Positions 42,552 through 50,495 of a stretch of 55,058 bases of DNA are shown here, in pieces. Numbering within the stretch: the stretch's first letter is position 1; every line of letters starts with the position of its first letter. The notes under the pieces are model-generated. The model had not been told where the DNA came from and did not search any database. It worked only from the letters and a program-made list of their open reading frames with translations. Made by a program: the position numbers and the translations under genes. This DNA comes from Lysobacter sp. (GTDB lineage: Bacteria > Pseudomonadota > Gammaproteobacteria > Xanthomonadales > Xanthomonadaceae). The stretch covers positions 1-55,058 of the forward strand of contig JASLDW010000027.1 in assembly GCA_030151365.1 (NCBI GenBank), given 5' to 3'.

Positions 42552-45500
42552 TCATCGATCCGTAACGACGCCAGCATAGCTCCTTGTTAGCACTCCGGAG
42601 GGGATGGGCCCACAGATAAAGAAGGCTGGGCAGTTTGGACAGCGTCGTGAGGATTTCACAGCTGGAAACTGGCCAGCGCGGATACTCTGCAGGCACTCAC
42701 CAAGCTGCACCGTTCGGTTCTGGAGAACCTTTGGGGTCATCTCGAGTGTCACGACACTTTCATCCGCGAGATGCACGAGCTCCACCACGGCATCTGGGAA
42801 GGCTTGGCGTGCCGCCATAAGGAATGCCGCGGCGCCAATGTCGCCTTCGTCGCCAGATCGCCTGTGCCCTGTTTGAACTCGACGAAGCGTCCTTCGACCA
42901 TCCGGTCGAACTAGCAAATCATCCGGGTTCACAACGATCGTCTCGTCACCTAGCGTGAGTGTCAGTGGGGTCGGTACCTGAGGGACGTGGCCCGATCGAA
43001 CGCGCATGAAGAAACTCACCATCGCCCGCGCGATCTCTTGGTAATCCTGCACATAGCCGTGGTCGGCAAGGCCGTGCGCACTCAATGCACTGTCGATCTG
43101 CTCTGCAAGGTTGGCTTCATCCGTAGTTCCAGAAATAAGAGATTTGGATACGCTGCGAACGGCTTCGTGCAGTTGCATGAATGCCGTCGACGTACGCCGT
43201 CCACCAATCTGTAAGATGTGGGTGTAGAAGAATCGCCGTGGACAAGATTCGTATAGAGCGAGCTGGATCGCTGTGAATCTAAGCTGGCCTTCGATGGACA
43301 ATGGAACGTTCGCCGATCCGGGCGATGGAGGTAGTTCACGTTGCGGCCTGACGTGGCTACGCTTGCTGGCGGCGCCAAGTCGATCGAGGAAAGGCGAAAG
43401 CCTGCGCGCAGACCCGCCCTTCTTTTGTGTCGGCGCATACATGAACAGACGACTTTGAGCGCGAGACAGCGCCACGTAGAAGAGGCACTCTTGTTCTTGG
43501 GAATATTCGATCTGATGACTCTGTGCCGCCGACCCTACTGCGCCTTCGATCATGCCGATAGGCGGCGGACAGTTCTGCCGCTGCGGTGAGCCGGGCATGG
43601 TGTCAGCGTTCATCCCTGGAATGTGGACCACCGGAAACTCCAGCCCCTTGGCGCCGTGCATGGTCATCAGACGTACGGCGTCGATACCTTGTGCTGCAAT
43701 GGGTAGTTGCCGAAGATCGCGTTCGTCACTAAGACGGATGAGTCGTCGAATTCGATTCATGAGCCGCATGATCGGGAGTCCATGCCCCCTTGGCTGCATC
43801 TTCACGAAGTTCATGAACTGCCAGATCGCGATGCCACGCATGCGCTCCGCCGCCCCAGCCGAAGCCGCGATCTGTGCCGACAACCGGGTCCGGTCCAGCA
43901 ACACGGCTGCCAAGGTCGGCCATGGGGACGCATCCCGACTGAACCCATCCAGGATCGTCGCTAGTGCACTTAGGTTTGCGGCACCTTCCGAAGAAACGCC
44001 GGGAATGGATGCAGGGTCAGCGAGCCATTCGGCGGGCGGTGCATCGACGACTCGAAGGTGATCCAGGACTGCAGCAACATCGGGGAGTTGTAGCGCGAGC
44101 GACTGCCAACAAGCGGCGCGCACGAGCCCCATGGCGCGTCTGTCGACGAGCAGTGATAGCAACGCCATAAGATCCTTGATCTCTGGTCGCTCGAAAAGGC
44201 TACCGAGGAACAATACAGGGATGCCCAGCTGTTCCAGGTCCATCGCCAGTTCGGCCAGCTTCTCGTTGCCTCTGCAAAGCACCGCCTGATCGCGATACGC
44301 GAAACCAGTGCCGCGCATTGCTTCGATGGACTCCGCCAACGCAGCCGACATGGCGTCGGCGTGGTCGACGGTTCGCACCTCCGGGGCAAAACCGTTTGGG
44401 CCTGCATGTCCGTTAAGAGTGGAGTTCTTGCCGCCGGTTTCCATCTGCACCGAAAACTGTGAGAAGGTATCCACGATCTCACTGCAGGATCGATAGTTGA
44501 TGTCGAGATCACCGTGTTGGCCGCCGGCGAAATCTTGCTTACCAAACCGAGCTACATTGAATGACGAGGCACCACGGAATCGGTAAATTGATTGCTTGGC
44601 GTCGCCAACCACCCACAAGTTGTCGCCGGTCTTGGAAAGACCCTGCAGCAGTCTGACGCTGCTTCGGTTCACGTCCTGGTATTCGTCGACCAAGATGTGA
44701 TCGTACTGCGCCTGCAGAAGAACTCGAGCTTCCTCATTGCCTTCGAGCAGATGCACCGGCATGTAGACCAAGTCGCCGAAATCCACGCAATTAGCTTCGC
44801 GCTTGAGTCGCTCGTAGACCGCGTAAACGCGAGCGACCTCCATAGCCTTCTCGGCCGCAATCTTCTCGTCTTGGTTTGAAGCAGTCCGAAGCATGGCCTC
44901 GGCAAGTCTGGCGTACTTTTTTTCGTCAACGACCTCATCCTTGGCGCGAGAGACGGCCGACAGCATGTCGGAAATCACATCGGTCGGGTCGTCCAGGTTA
45001 CGATAGTGCAACAGGCCGAGCCGCGGGAACTCCTGTTCAAGCAGCTCGACGGCCTCAGCCCGATCCATCATCCTAGGATTATTCTGCAGCCCAAGTTCGC
45101 TCTTGAAGCGGCGCACGATATCCAGGCCAAAGGCATGAAAGGTGCCGATCCACATCGCGGCAGCCGCCTCCGGTTGCTTGGCAGCCAAGCGCTCGGCCAT
45201 CTCGCTGGCGGCTTTGTTGGAGAAGGTCAGCACCAGAATGCGCCGCGGGTCCACGCCTTCGCGCAGCAATCCTTCTACGCGCGCGACCAAGGTTCGAGTC
45301 TTTCCGGTGCCTGGCCCCGCGCCTAGCAGATAAGGCTTTCCGCGGTGCGCAGCCGCGATCTCCTGTTTCTCGTTCAGCGGCGCCTGCGTCTCCTTCTTGG
45401 TACCCTTGGGTTCGACCGGGGGCAGTAAGAGTGCATCCAGCAACTGTTGCGCTACGACGGCGAACGGCGCGCCAAGGCGCTCGGCGATGGCCGTTGCCGT

Positions 45501-45965
45501 CAAGCCCTCATCGATATGCAATCGACGGGCGACGTTGCGAGGAAGCAAAAACTCCCTGGCGAAGAGGTCCATCTGAACCTCTCGGCGCTGCCGGCTGCCG
45601 TATCCGATGACGCGGTCCAGGCCAATGGGCGATGCCTCGGCCGAGCGCGTGGGGTCGATTTCCAGCGTTTCCGCGTCCGTGGGGTCATCACCCAGCACGA
45701 CATGCCCGATCTCATGCGCAACGAGAAAGGCCCGCTCGAACGGGGATCCGCCATCCTCGTAAAGGATGAGGCGTTCGGATGCGAGGAATGTCGCGCGCCC
45801 GCTGTTTAGGATTGCCGCGCCTTGAGCGGCAGCTTCGACGTCTATGTCCCGGCGCCGAGCCTCTGCGATCACGAACTCGAACGGACACCATGGGTCATCG
45901 CCCTCGGACACTGCGCGTGCATGTAGCGCCGACGCGATCTGGCGAGCGAGTTCAACCGCCTCCAT
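42552..45965 (-). CDS. ImmA/IrrE peptidase - UvrD helicase - PD-(D/E)XK-like nuclease fusion
   Basis: 1137 residues, three domains. N-terminal ImmA/IrrE zinc peptidase with HEIGH (84-88) and third ligand Glu129 in the REVQMDLFAREFLLP stretch. Superfamily 1 helicase with Walker A GAGPGTGKT (215-223), VDEYQDVN, GDAKQSIYRFRGA, MTMHGAKGLEFPVVH and FYVALSRAQ. C-terminal nuclease-like domain with a likely 4Fe-4S cluster (ESCPRRFFY, then CPNCPAFFICG) as in AddB/Cas4-type nucleases; the expected DxK catalytic motif reads RRVQTGH, so cleavage is doubtful. The peptidase may cleave a regulator on DNA damage or infection. Last gene of the leftward sigma-factor operon; 1 bp after the 185-residue gene. Confidence 0.9.
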   Translation of the reverse strand: MEAVELARQIASALHARAVSEGDDPWCPFEFVIAEARRRDIDVEAAAQGAAILNSGRATFLASERLILYEDGGSPFERAFLVAHEIGHVVLGDDPTDAETLEIDPTRSAEASPIGLDRVIGYGSRQRREVQMDLFAREFLLPRNVARRLHIDEGLTATAIAERLGAPFAVVAQQLLDALLLPPVEPKGTKKETQAPLNEKQEIAAAHRGKPYLLGAGPGTGKTRTLVARVEGLLREGVDPRRILVLTFSNKAASEMAERLAAKQPEAAAAMWIGTFHAFGLDIVRRFKSELGLQNNPRMMDRAEAVELLEQEFPRLGLLHYRNLDDPTDVISDMLSAVSRAKDEVVDEKKYARLAEAMLRTASNQDEKIAAEKAMEVARVYAVYERLKREANCVDFGDLVYMPVHLLEGNEEARVLLQAQYDHILVDEYQDVNRSSVRLLQGLSKTGDNLWVVGDAKQSIYRFRGASSFNVARFGKQDFAGGQHGDLDINYRSCSEIVDTFSQFSVQMETGGKNSTLNGHAGPNGFAPEVRTVDHADAMSAALAESIEAMRGTGFAYRDQAVLCRGNEKLAELAMDLEQLGIPVLFLGSLFERPEIKDLMALLSLLVDRRAMGLVRAACWQSLALQLPDVAAVLDHLRVVDAPPAEWLADPASIPGVSSEGAANLSALATILDGFSRDASPWPTLAAVLLDRTRLSAQIAASAGAAERMRGIAIWQFMNFVKMQPRGHGLPIMRLMNRIRRLIRLSDERDLRQLPIAAQGIDAVRLMTMHGAKGLEFPVVHIPGMNADTMPGSPQRQNCPPPIGMIEGAVGSAAQSHQIEYSQEQECLFYVALSRAQSRLFMYAPTQKKGGSARRLSPFLDRLGAASKRSHVRPQRELPPSPGSANVPLSIEGQLRFTAIQLALYESCPRRFFYTHILQIGGRRTSTAFMQLHEAVRSVSKSLISGTTDEANLAEQIDSALSAHGLADHGYVQDYQEIARAMVSFFMRVRSGHVPQVPTPLTLTLGDETIVVNPDDLLVRPDGRRTLRRVQTGHRRSGDEGDIGAAAFLMAARQAFPDAVVELVHLADESVVTLEMTPKVLQNRTVQLGECLQSIRAGQFPAVKSSRRCPNCPAFFICGPIPSGVLTRSYAGVVTDR

Positions 45966-45966
45966 G

Positions 45967-46524
45967 TCACTCGGCTTCGGACATCAGCAGGGTGCGCTCA
46001 GCCTCTGAGTGCCCAGCTTCCTTCAGGAGCTGATCGAACGTGATCTGGCCACCGTTGCTCGGTACAGCCTCGGCCTTGAAGCTGCGTGCTGCGCTCAATA
46101 CCGGCGGGGCTCTCAAGGCTTCCGTCAATTCTTCCGCTGTTGTCTTCGCTATGGATGCCAGACGAGTCAAGAACCGACGCGGCACAGAATCGACGATAAC
46201 CCTATGCTCGCGAAACGCGGCCAGGACTTGACGTCTAACCCCTAAGGACACGGCAGCCTCCCGCAATTGACCGACTGTTAGCGCTGCCATGGGATCGGAA
46301 ATTTTGGAGGCGGCTTCCAGCGACCCCAATTGAGACTTCGAGCGCTCGTGCCTGCCTAGGGCGGCGTCGATCGCGCCTAGCGCTTTCGCCTGGAGCTCGA
46401 CCAAGTCGTCTGCGCTGTCTTGTAGGAGCTGGTTGAACTCTTCTTCGGGGGCGGTCCTTAAGAACTCCAAGGCGGCATCCAGCAACCGTTCCTGATCGCC
46501 CCGCTTCGCATCTTTGCGGCTCAT
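45967..46524 (-). CDS. Unknown 185-residue protein of the sigma/UvrD operon
   Basis: No family recognised. Seen: charged start MSRKDAKRGDQERLLDAAL, an acidic helical first third, a middle AALTVGQLREAAVSLGVRR and IVDSVPRRFLTRLASIAK that looks like the helical pattern next to XRE-type regulators, and an Ala/Glu-rich end. It has no membrane segment. The ATG at 46524 overlaps the sigma gene stop by 4 nt; a TTG upstream was rejected. Lying between a sigma factor and an ImmA peptidase fusion, it could be the regulator (for example an anti-sigma or repressor) that the peptidase cleaves; this is inference. Confidence 0.75.
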   Translation of the reverse strand: MSRKDAKRGDQERLLDAALEFLRTAPEEEFNQLLQDSADDLVELQAKALGAIDAALGRHERSKSQLGSLEAASKISDPMAALTVGQLREAAVSLGVRRQVLAAFREHRVIVDSVPRRFLTRLASIAKTTAEELTEALRAPPVLSAARSFKAEAVPSNGGQITFDQLLKEAGHSEAERTLLMSEAE

Positions 46525-47186
46525 GGTTTCTTCCCGCTCTGGCAAAGCGCGTCAAAAGCGCGAGTGACGCGCCGATGGGCGCTCCAGAATTCGCGATCGC
46601 TGACTTCCAATGCCTTTCGAATGTCGACAGGCATGAATCCCTGGCGCTCAATCATCTTGTCAAGGATGCGTCCTGCCAAATCCTCCTCGGCGAACTTCGC
46701 CCGCAGCGTCATCAGGACGTCATCCCGCAGGGCCTCCTGCTCGGCTTCAATAAGCGCTGCTTCCGGGGATGCGTCAGTACTGCCGTGATTTTCAATAAAG
46801 CTTTCAACGTCGTCCTCGTCATTCCAGGCGCCAAGTTCACGCTCGAGGACTACGTGTCCGTCCTTCGTCTGAAAGCTTTGATTCTGGTTGGAGGCATAGC
46901 TCTTCATGACACCGAAGACCAAGCCTACGAAATCCACCTTGTTCTTCTTCCATCGGCGCCGCCCGCTGAGGATGGCAACCAAGGCCTCCTGCAACAAATC
47001 TTCAGGCTGGCAACGGCCCTTCAGTGCGGTAGTCGTGTTGAGGATCATGCTGGCGGCCTTCATGAGCCGGCACTGTATCCCGGTGTCCCGTCGACAACGC
47101 TCCGCCTCGGCCACGACCTCTTGTGGCGTGGCCAGGACATCGCCCGGTTGTGCGGGATCGTCATCACCCTCTTCCTTCAGTTGCAC
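46521..47186 (-). CDS. Sigma-70-family (ECF-like) RNA polymerase sigma factor
   Basis: About 221 residues. Seen: region 2-like stretch QPEDLLQEALVAILSGRRRW with the -10-recognition side VDFVGLVFGVMKSYASNQNQ, an acidic spacer, and a region 4-like helix-turn-helix (ADIRKALEVSDREFW-type segment PVDIRKALEVSDREFWSA). The start is uncertain: GTG 47186 has AGGGG 8 nt upstream and is preferred; GTG 47195 and TTG 47246 are alternatives. First gene of the leftward operon, divergent from the ubiquitin-like operon, which it may transcribe. No other sigma gene is nearby. Confidence 0.75.
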   Translation of the reverse strand: MQLKEEGDDDPAQPGDVLATPQEVVAEAERCRRDTGIQCRLMKAASMILNTTTALKGRCQPEDLLQEALVAILSGRRRWKKNKVDFVGLVFGVMKSYASNQNQSFQTKDGHVVLERELGAWNDEDDVESFIENHGSTDASPEAALIEAEQEALRDDVLMTLRAKFAEEDLAGRILDKMIERQGFMPVDIRKALEVSDREFWSAHRRVTRAFDALCQSGKKP

Positions 47187-47223
47187 GGTAGTCACCCCTG
47201 TAATGCTGGATTCCGCCCCCTCT

Positions 47224-47247
47224 TTTGACGCCGGTGGGCGTGTCAAA
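47224..47247. promoter_or_regulatory. Inverted repeat in the divergent sigma / ubiquitin-like control region
   Basis: TTTGACGCC (47224-47232), 3-4 nt, GGCGTGTCAAA (47237-47247): inverted arms that match except for a 2-nt insertion. It sits between the two operons and is a candidate operator or sigma-dependent element for either. If the sigma gene starts at GTG 47186, the repeat is fully upstream of both coding regions. Confidence 0.5.
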
Positions 47248-47309
47248 GCCGCTGTCGGTTCTCAGCATAACCAAATGAAGGAGGAGTGGTTCCTCCAGAG
47301 GACCTGACA

Positions 47310-48008
47310 ATGCAAGCCAATTCTACCGATATCGACGCTGGGACCAACGCCGACGCCAAGGCCACCGACCGCTGGAAACTGAAAGTCCAAGGTGTCGTCT
47401 TGGAGTTCAACCAGCCCCAAGTCAAGGTGGCCGATGCGATGGCGCAAGCCGGCTTCGATCCCACGAAGGCTTGGCACATCTACCTGATTGTTCATGGCCA
47501 GAAGACCGAGGTTACCGTGGAACAAATCGTGGACCTGCGCACTCCGGGTATCGAGAAGATCCGCCTGATGCAGCGCAATGTGGACAACGGCGAGGGACAG
47601 CAGCCGGCCCCGCGCCGGCTCTTCAAGCTGCTCGCAGCCGATCATGCCTACTTGGATAGTCTCGGCTTGCGCTGGGAGGCGGTCTTCGAGGGCGAGCGCC
47701 GGTGGCTGCTCATGCACGACTATCCGTTGCCGACCGGCTACACCCCGAGGACGGCCACGTTGGCGCTCGATATCCCGAAGGATTACCCCGCCTCCCAGGT
47801 GGACATGTTCTACTTCGCGCCCTTCGTCGGTCGCACAAACGGCGTGGAAATACCGAGTGTTCAAGTGCGCGTGACCATTGGCGGCGTGGAGTACCAAGGG
47901 TGGTCGCGCCACCGGAACGTCGCCAGTGCCTGGGATTCGGCCGCCGACAACGTACGCACTCATCTGGTGCTGGTGGAGAGCTGCTTGGCCAAGGAACTGG
48001 GCGAATGA
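47310..48008 (+). CDS. Ubiquitin-like / prokaryotic E2 family E fusion protein
   Basis: 232 residues. Seen: one multiubiquitin-type beta-grasp domain at about 21-90 (WKLKVQGVVLEFNQPQVKV, WHIYLIVHGQKTEV) and an E2-like (Prok-E2_E type) domain at about 102-230 with DYPLPTGYTP, LALDIPKDYP and YQGWSRHRNV. The only cysteine is Cys225, close to the C-terminus and outside any E2 active-site position. AGAGGA at 47297-47302 serves ATG 47310. The stop overlaps the next start. In prokaryotic ubiquitin-like operons such fusions supply both modifier and carrier; no free Gly-Gly end is evident on the Ubl domain. Confidence 0.85.
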   Translation: MQANSTDIDAGTNADAKATDRWKLKVQGVVLEFNQPQVKVADAMAQAGFDPTKAWHIYLIVHGQKTEVTVEQIVDLRTPGIEKIRLMQRNVDNGEGQQPAPRRLFKLLAADHAYLDSLGLRWEAVFEGERRWLLMHDYPLPTGYTPRTATLALDIPKDYPASQVDMFYFAPFVGRTNGVEIPSVQVRVTIGGVEYQGWSRHRNVASAWDSAADNVRTHLVLVESCLAKELGE

Positions 48009-49390
48009 TGCCGCGCGCCACCCTGAGCCTTACGGCCGCTGTCCAGGAACGGCTTCAGGCCCATCTTTTCCCTGGCGATGACAAGGAAGCGGCTGCGGTA
48101 CTGGTGTGCGCTCGCGTACCTGGCCAGCGGCTACGGCTGATTGCTCGTGACGTGGTGCTCGTTCCACACGACGCCTGTGCAAGCCGTGCCGAGCACTCCC
48201 TGACCTGGCCCGGCGCATATATCGAGGAGGCAATCGATATCGCGGCGCCCGACCAGCTTTCCTTGATATTGGTACATTCGCATCCGAACGGCTTCCCGGA
48301 CTTCTCCGACACGGATGACGCCAGCGATCAGGAGGTGATGCCCTGCATCTTCGAGGCCGTGGGCGACCTACATGGCTCGGCTGTCATGTTGCCCAGTGGT
48401 GTGCTGTTTGCACGCCTGTACGACCGGCACGGTGACCTGACCCGCGTGGACTTGGTTTCGGTGGTCGGCGATGATTTGGAGTTCTGGTGGCGCGACGATC
48501 TTTCGGGCGCCGCGAGCCGCCCCATGGCCTTCACCTCCGACATGCGCCGCGAACTCTCAGGGCTGACAGCATGTGTCATTGGAATCTCGGGCACCGGTTC
48601 CCCGGTAGCGGAGCAGGCTTGTCGGTTGGGGTTCGGCCGCGTGATCGGCATCGACCATGATCATGTCGAAGACAAGAACCTCAATCGCATCCTGAACACC
48701 TCGTTGGCGGACGCCAAGGACAGACGGGCAAAGGTCGCAGCATTCGGTGGGCGCGCCAACCAGTACCGGGAAACCCCCTTTTTTGAAGACATCGACGCGA
48801 ACGTGATGACGCGCAAGGCTGTGCTTGCGGCGGCCCAGGCGGACGTCGTCTTCTGCTGCGTGGACACGCACCGTGGCCGCATGATCGCTGACCGCATTGC
48901 GGCCTGCTTCTTGTTGCCGCTGTTCGACGTCGGCGTGGCAATCCCGACCCGCAAGACCGGAGGCGGGCTGGCCATCGCGGAGGTCACGGGCCGTATTGAC
49001 TATGTCAAACCTGGCGGCAGCAGCTTGAGCGACAGGGGCGTATACACGGCAGCTTCGCTCCAGGCAGAGGCACTCGCAGAGTCTGATCCGGCCGCACATG
49101 CCGAGCAGGTGAAGGCGGGTTACATTGAGGGGCTACCAGAGCAGGCCCCATCGGTTATCTCCTTGAACCTGCGCGCGGCCAGTGCCTGCGTGTTGGAGTT
49201 CATTGCACGGGCATACCCGTTCCGCCATGAGCCAAACGCAAAGTACGCGCGCACGCGCTTCATGTTGGCCGAGGCCTTCGAGGAATTCACGGCCGAGTGC
49301 GAGTTTCAAGCCAAGCCGTCTGTCCTACTTGCCGGCGGCGCGAAGGAACCACTGCTGGGGCTCCCGGTGCTCGGCCAGGAGGATGAGTGA
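48005..49390 (+). CDS. JAB deubiquitinase-like / E1 (ThiF) fusion protein
   Basis: 461 residues, two domains. N-terminal JAB/JAMM metalloprotease with E28 and H-S-H-P-N-G-F-P-D-F-S-D-T-D (H91, H93, S101, D104), matching HxHx7SxxD. C-terminal ThiF/E1 adenylation domain with GISGTGSPV (193-201), DKNLNR (223-228) and CCVDTHRGR. Where related E1s have a PCLxC catalytic cysteine after the PG turn, this one reads KPGGSSLSDRG (S339, S340, S342), so the activated modifier may be held on serine. The first ATG (48005) overlaps the upstream stop; a second ATG follows at 48008. The pairing of peptidase and E1 in one chain suggests coupled processing and activation of the Ubl. Confidence 0.9.
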   Translation: MMPRATLSLTAAVQERLQAHLFPGDDKEAAAVLVCARVPGQRLRLIARDVVLVPHDACASRAEHSLTWPGAYIEEAIDIAAPDQLSLILVHSHPNGFPDFSDTDDASDQEVMPCIFEAVGDLHGSAVMLPSGVLFARLYDRHGDLTRVDLVSVVGDDLEFWWRDDLSGAASRPMAFTSDMRRELSGLTACVIGISGTGSPVAEQACRLGFGRVIGIDHDHVEDKNLNRILNTSLADAKDRRAKVAAFGGRANQYRETPFFEDIDANVMTRKAVLAAAQADVVFCCVDTHRGRMIADRIAACFLLPLFDVGVAIPTRKTGGGLAIAEVTGRIDYVKPGGSSLSDRGVYTAASLQAEALAESDPAAHAEQVKAGYIEGLPEQAPSVISLNLRAASACVLEFIARAYPFRHEPNAKYARTRFMLAEAFEEFTAECEFQAKPSVLLAGGAKEPLLGLPVLGQEDE

Positions 49391-49719
49391 TGCGCCTGAG
49401 ACGGCTCTGGTTGCAGTTCAATGAGTGGGTGCGACCGGCGCGACGATTGACCTTCATCGAAGGTGACGCGCTTCCAAAGGATCTGCCCACGCGTGACTTG
49501 ATCGTTTTGCGCGATGGAGGAGAAGACTGGTCCGTGGCGATGAAGTGCCCCTGTGGCTGCGGTCAACGGGTCGAGCTACCGCTCCTTGATGAGGTCAAGC
49601 CTCGATGGACGTTGAAATTGGACCAACAGCGAAGACCGACACTTCGGCCATCTGTCTGGCTCAAGGATGGATGCAGGTCGCATTACTTTGTGCGCTCGGG
49701 CAAAGTCGTATGGGTTTGA
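49390..49719 (+). CDS. DUF6527 putative zinc-binding protein
   Basis: 109 residues. Seen: a cysteine knuckle KCPCGCG (C53, C55, C57) and a second pair GCRSHYFVRSGKV (C95, H98), together suited to one zinc ion, within an all-beta-looking chain (WTLKLDQQRRP). This family regularly ends multiubiquitin/E1-JAB operons; its function is unknown, a target or E3-like role being only a guess. The ATG shares one base with the E1 gene stop (TGATG). Last gene of the rightward defence operon. Confidence 0.85.
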   Translation: MRLRRLWLQFNEWVRPARRLTFIEGDALPKDLPTRDLIVLRDGGEDWSVAMKCPCGCGQRVELPLLDEVKPRWTLKLDQQRRPTLRPSVWLKDGCRSHYFVRSGKVVWV

Positions 49720-49874
49720 CCTAAGCGATTGTTCCGCCGATCGTGTTCTATGTCGCAATGACCGCTTTTGGCCGAAGGCGGCCATTGATCCCCATGCTCA
49801 GTGTGCCGATGTATCGATCGCAATCGATTGTTTTGGATTTCATCGACGTGTGCAACTTTCGACGCGAATTCTGC
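49720..49874. other. Right edge of defence island, downstream of DUF6527
   Basis: Contains an imperfect inverted repeat, AATGACCGC (49757-49765) against GCGGCCATT (49778-49786) with the loop TTTTGGCCGAAG, of a type often seen between genes in Xanthomonadaceae and Pseudomonas. Part of its sequence recurs at 42510-42521. No integrase, tRNA or direct repeat was found, and no terminator with a U-tract is obvious. Confidence 0.5.
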
Positions 49875-50495
49875 TCAGCTCCGCTGTAGTAGCGCTTCGA
49901 CGCTCTCCGTCATCCGCTTCCGCTGCAACAGGAAATCCAGCGACGACCCACCCAGCTGCCGCCACAACACCGCCGAACGCAACGCCGCCAGCAGCAGCGC
50001 ACGAATCTCGCCGACCACGCCGGTCTGGTTGAGGTAGTGCGGGTTGCCTTGCACCATCACCTTGGGCGACAGCGGGCTGATGTGCTTCACGTACAGATCG
50101 GCGAGCGCGTTGAGCACTGCCGGCTGCGTCGGTTCCTGCCCGGCGCTGTGCGCGGCGAGTTGCCCGATGTCGTCGCGCAATTCGTGTTGCACATCTTTGT
50201 CGCGACTGTAGCTGCGTTCCAGCGCCAGCACGCCCATCACCAGCTTGGGGAATTGCGGATCGCGCGATTCCTTGCGCAATTGCTCGCGCAGGCGCAACAG
50301 TCCGGGGCGAATCGTGCTGACGGTGCCGTAGACATCGTCCGTGCTTTCGGGATCGAGCTGGAACACGCTCGCCAGCACGCCATCCATCGCGCGGACATCG
50401 GCCTGGCCATTCTCGGCGAGACGGCGGACTTGCACCAATGCCTGGGCGAGGCCGGCGAGGGCGAGGACGCGATCCTGGGTTGGGGCTTGGCTCAT
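49875..50495 (-). CDS. hflD: High-frequency lysogenization protein HflD
   Basis: 206-residue HflD/YcfC family protein. In E. coli it binds lambda CII and affects the lysis/lysogeny decision. Seen: the family's helical layout from MSQAPTQDRVLALAGLAQAL through IRPGLLRLREQLRKESRDP and GEIRALLLAALRSAVLW. Its start (ATG 50495) overlaps the mnmA stop by 4 nt, giving the conserved nudJ-mnmA-hflD order known from E. coli. The frame is open upstream only as an overlap with mnmA. Confidence 0.93.
   Translation of the reverse strand: MSQAPTQDRVLALAGLAQALVQVRRLAENGQADVRAMDGVLASVFQLDPESTDDVYGTVSTIRPGLLRLREQLRKESRDPQFPKLVMGVLALERSYSRDKDVQHELRDDIGQLAAHSAGQEPTQPAVLNALADLYVKHISPLSPKVMVQGNPHYLNQTGVVGEIRALLLAALRSAVLWRQLGGSSLDFLLQRKRMTESVEALLQRS

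Noticed and set aside
42348..42590. 80-codon TTG-started frame between the SIR2 and UvrD genes
   Set aside because: No ribosome-binding site, overlaps the end of the UvrD gene and a repeat element, and shows no family features.
42587..42595. TTAGCACTC, identical to one arm of a CIRCE element
   Set aside because: No inverted GAGTGCTAA follows at the required 9-nt spacing, and it lies inside the 3' end of the UvrD-fusion gene; chance match.
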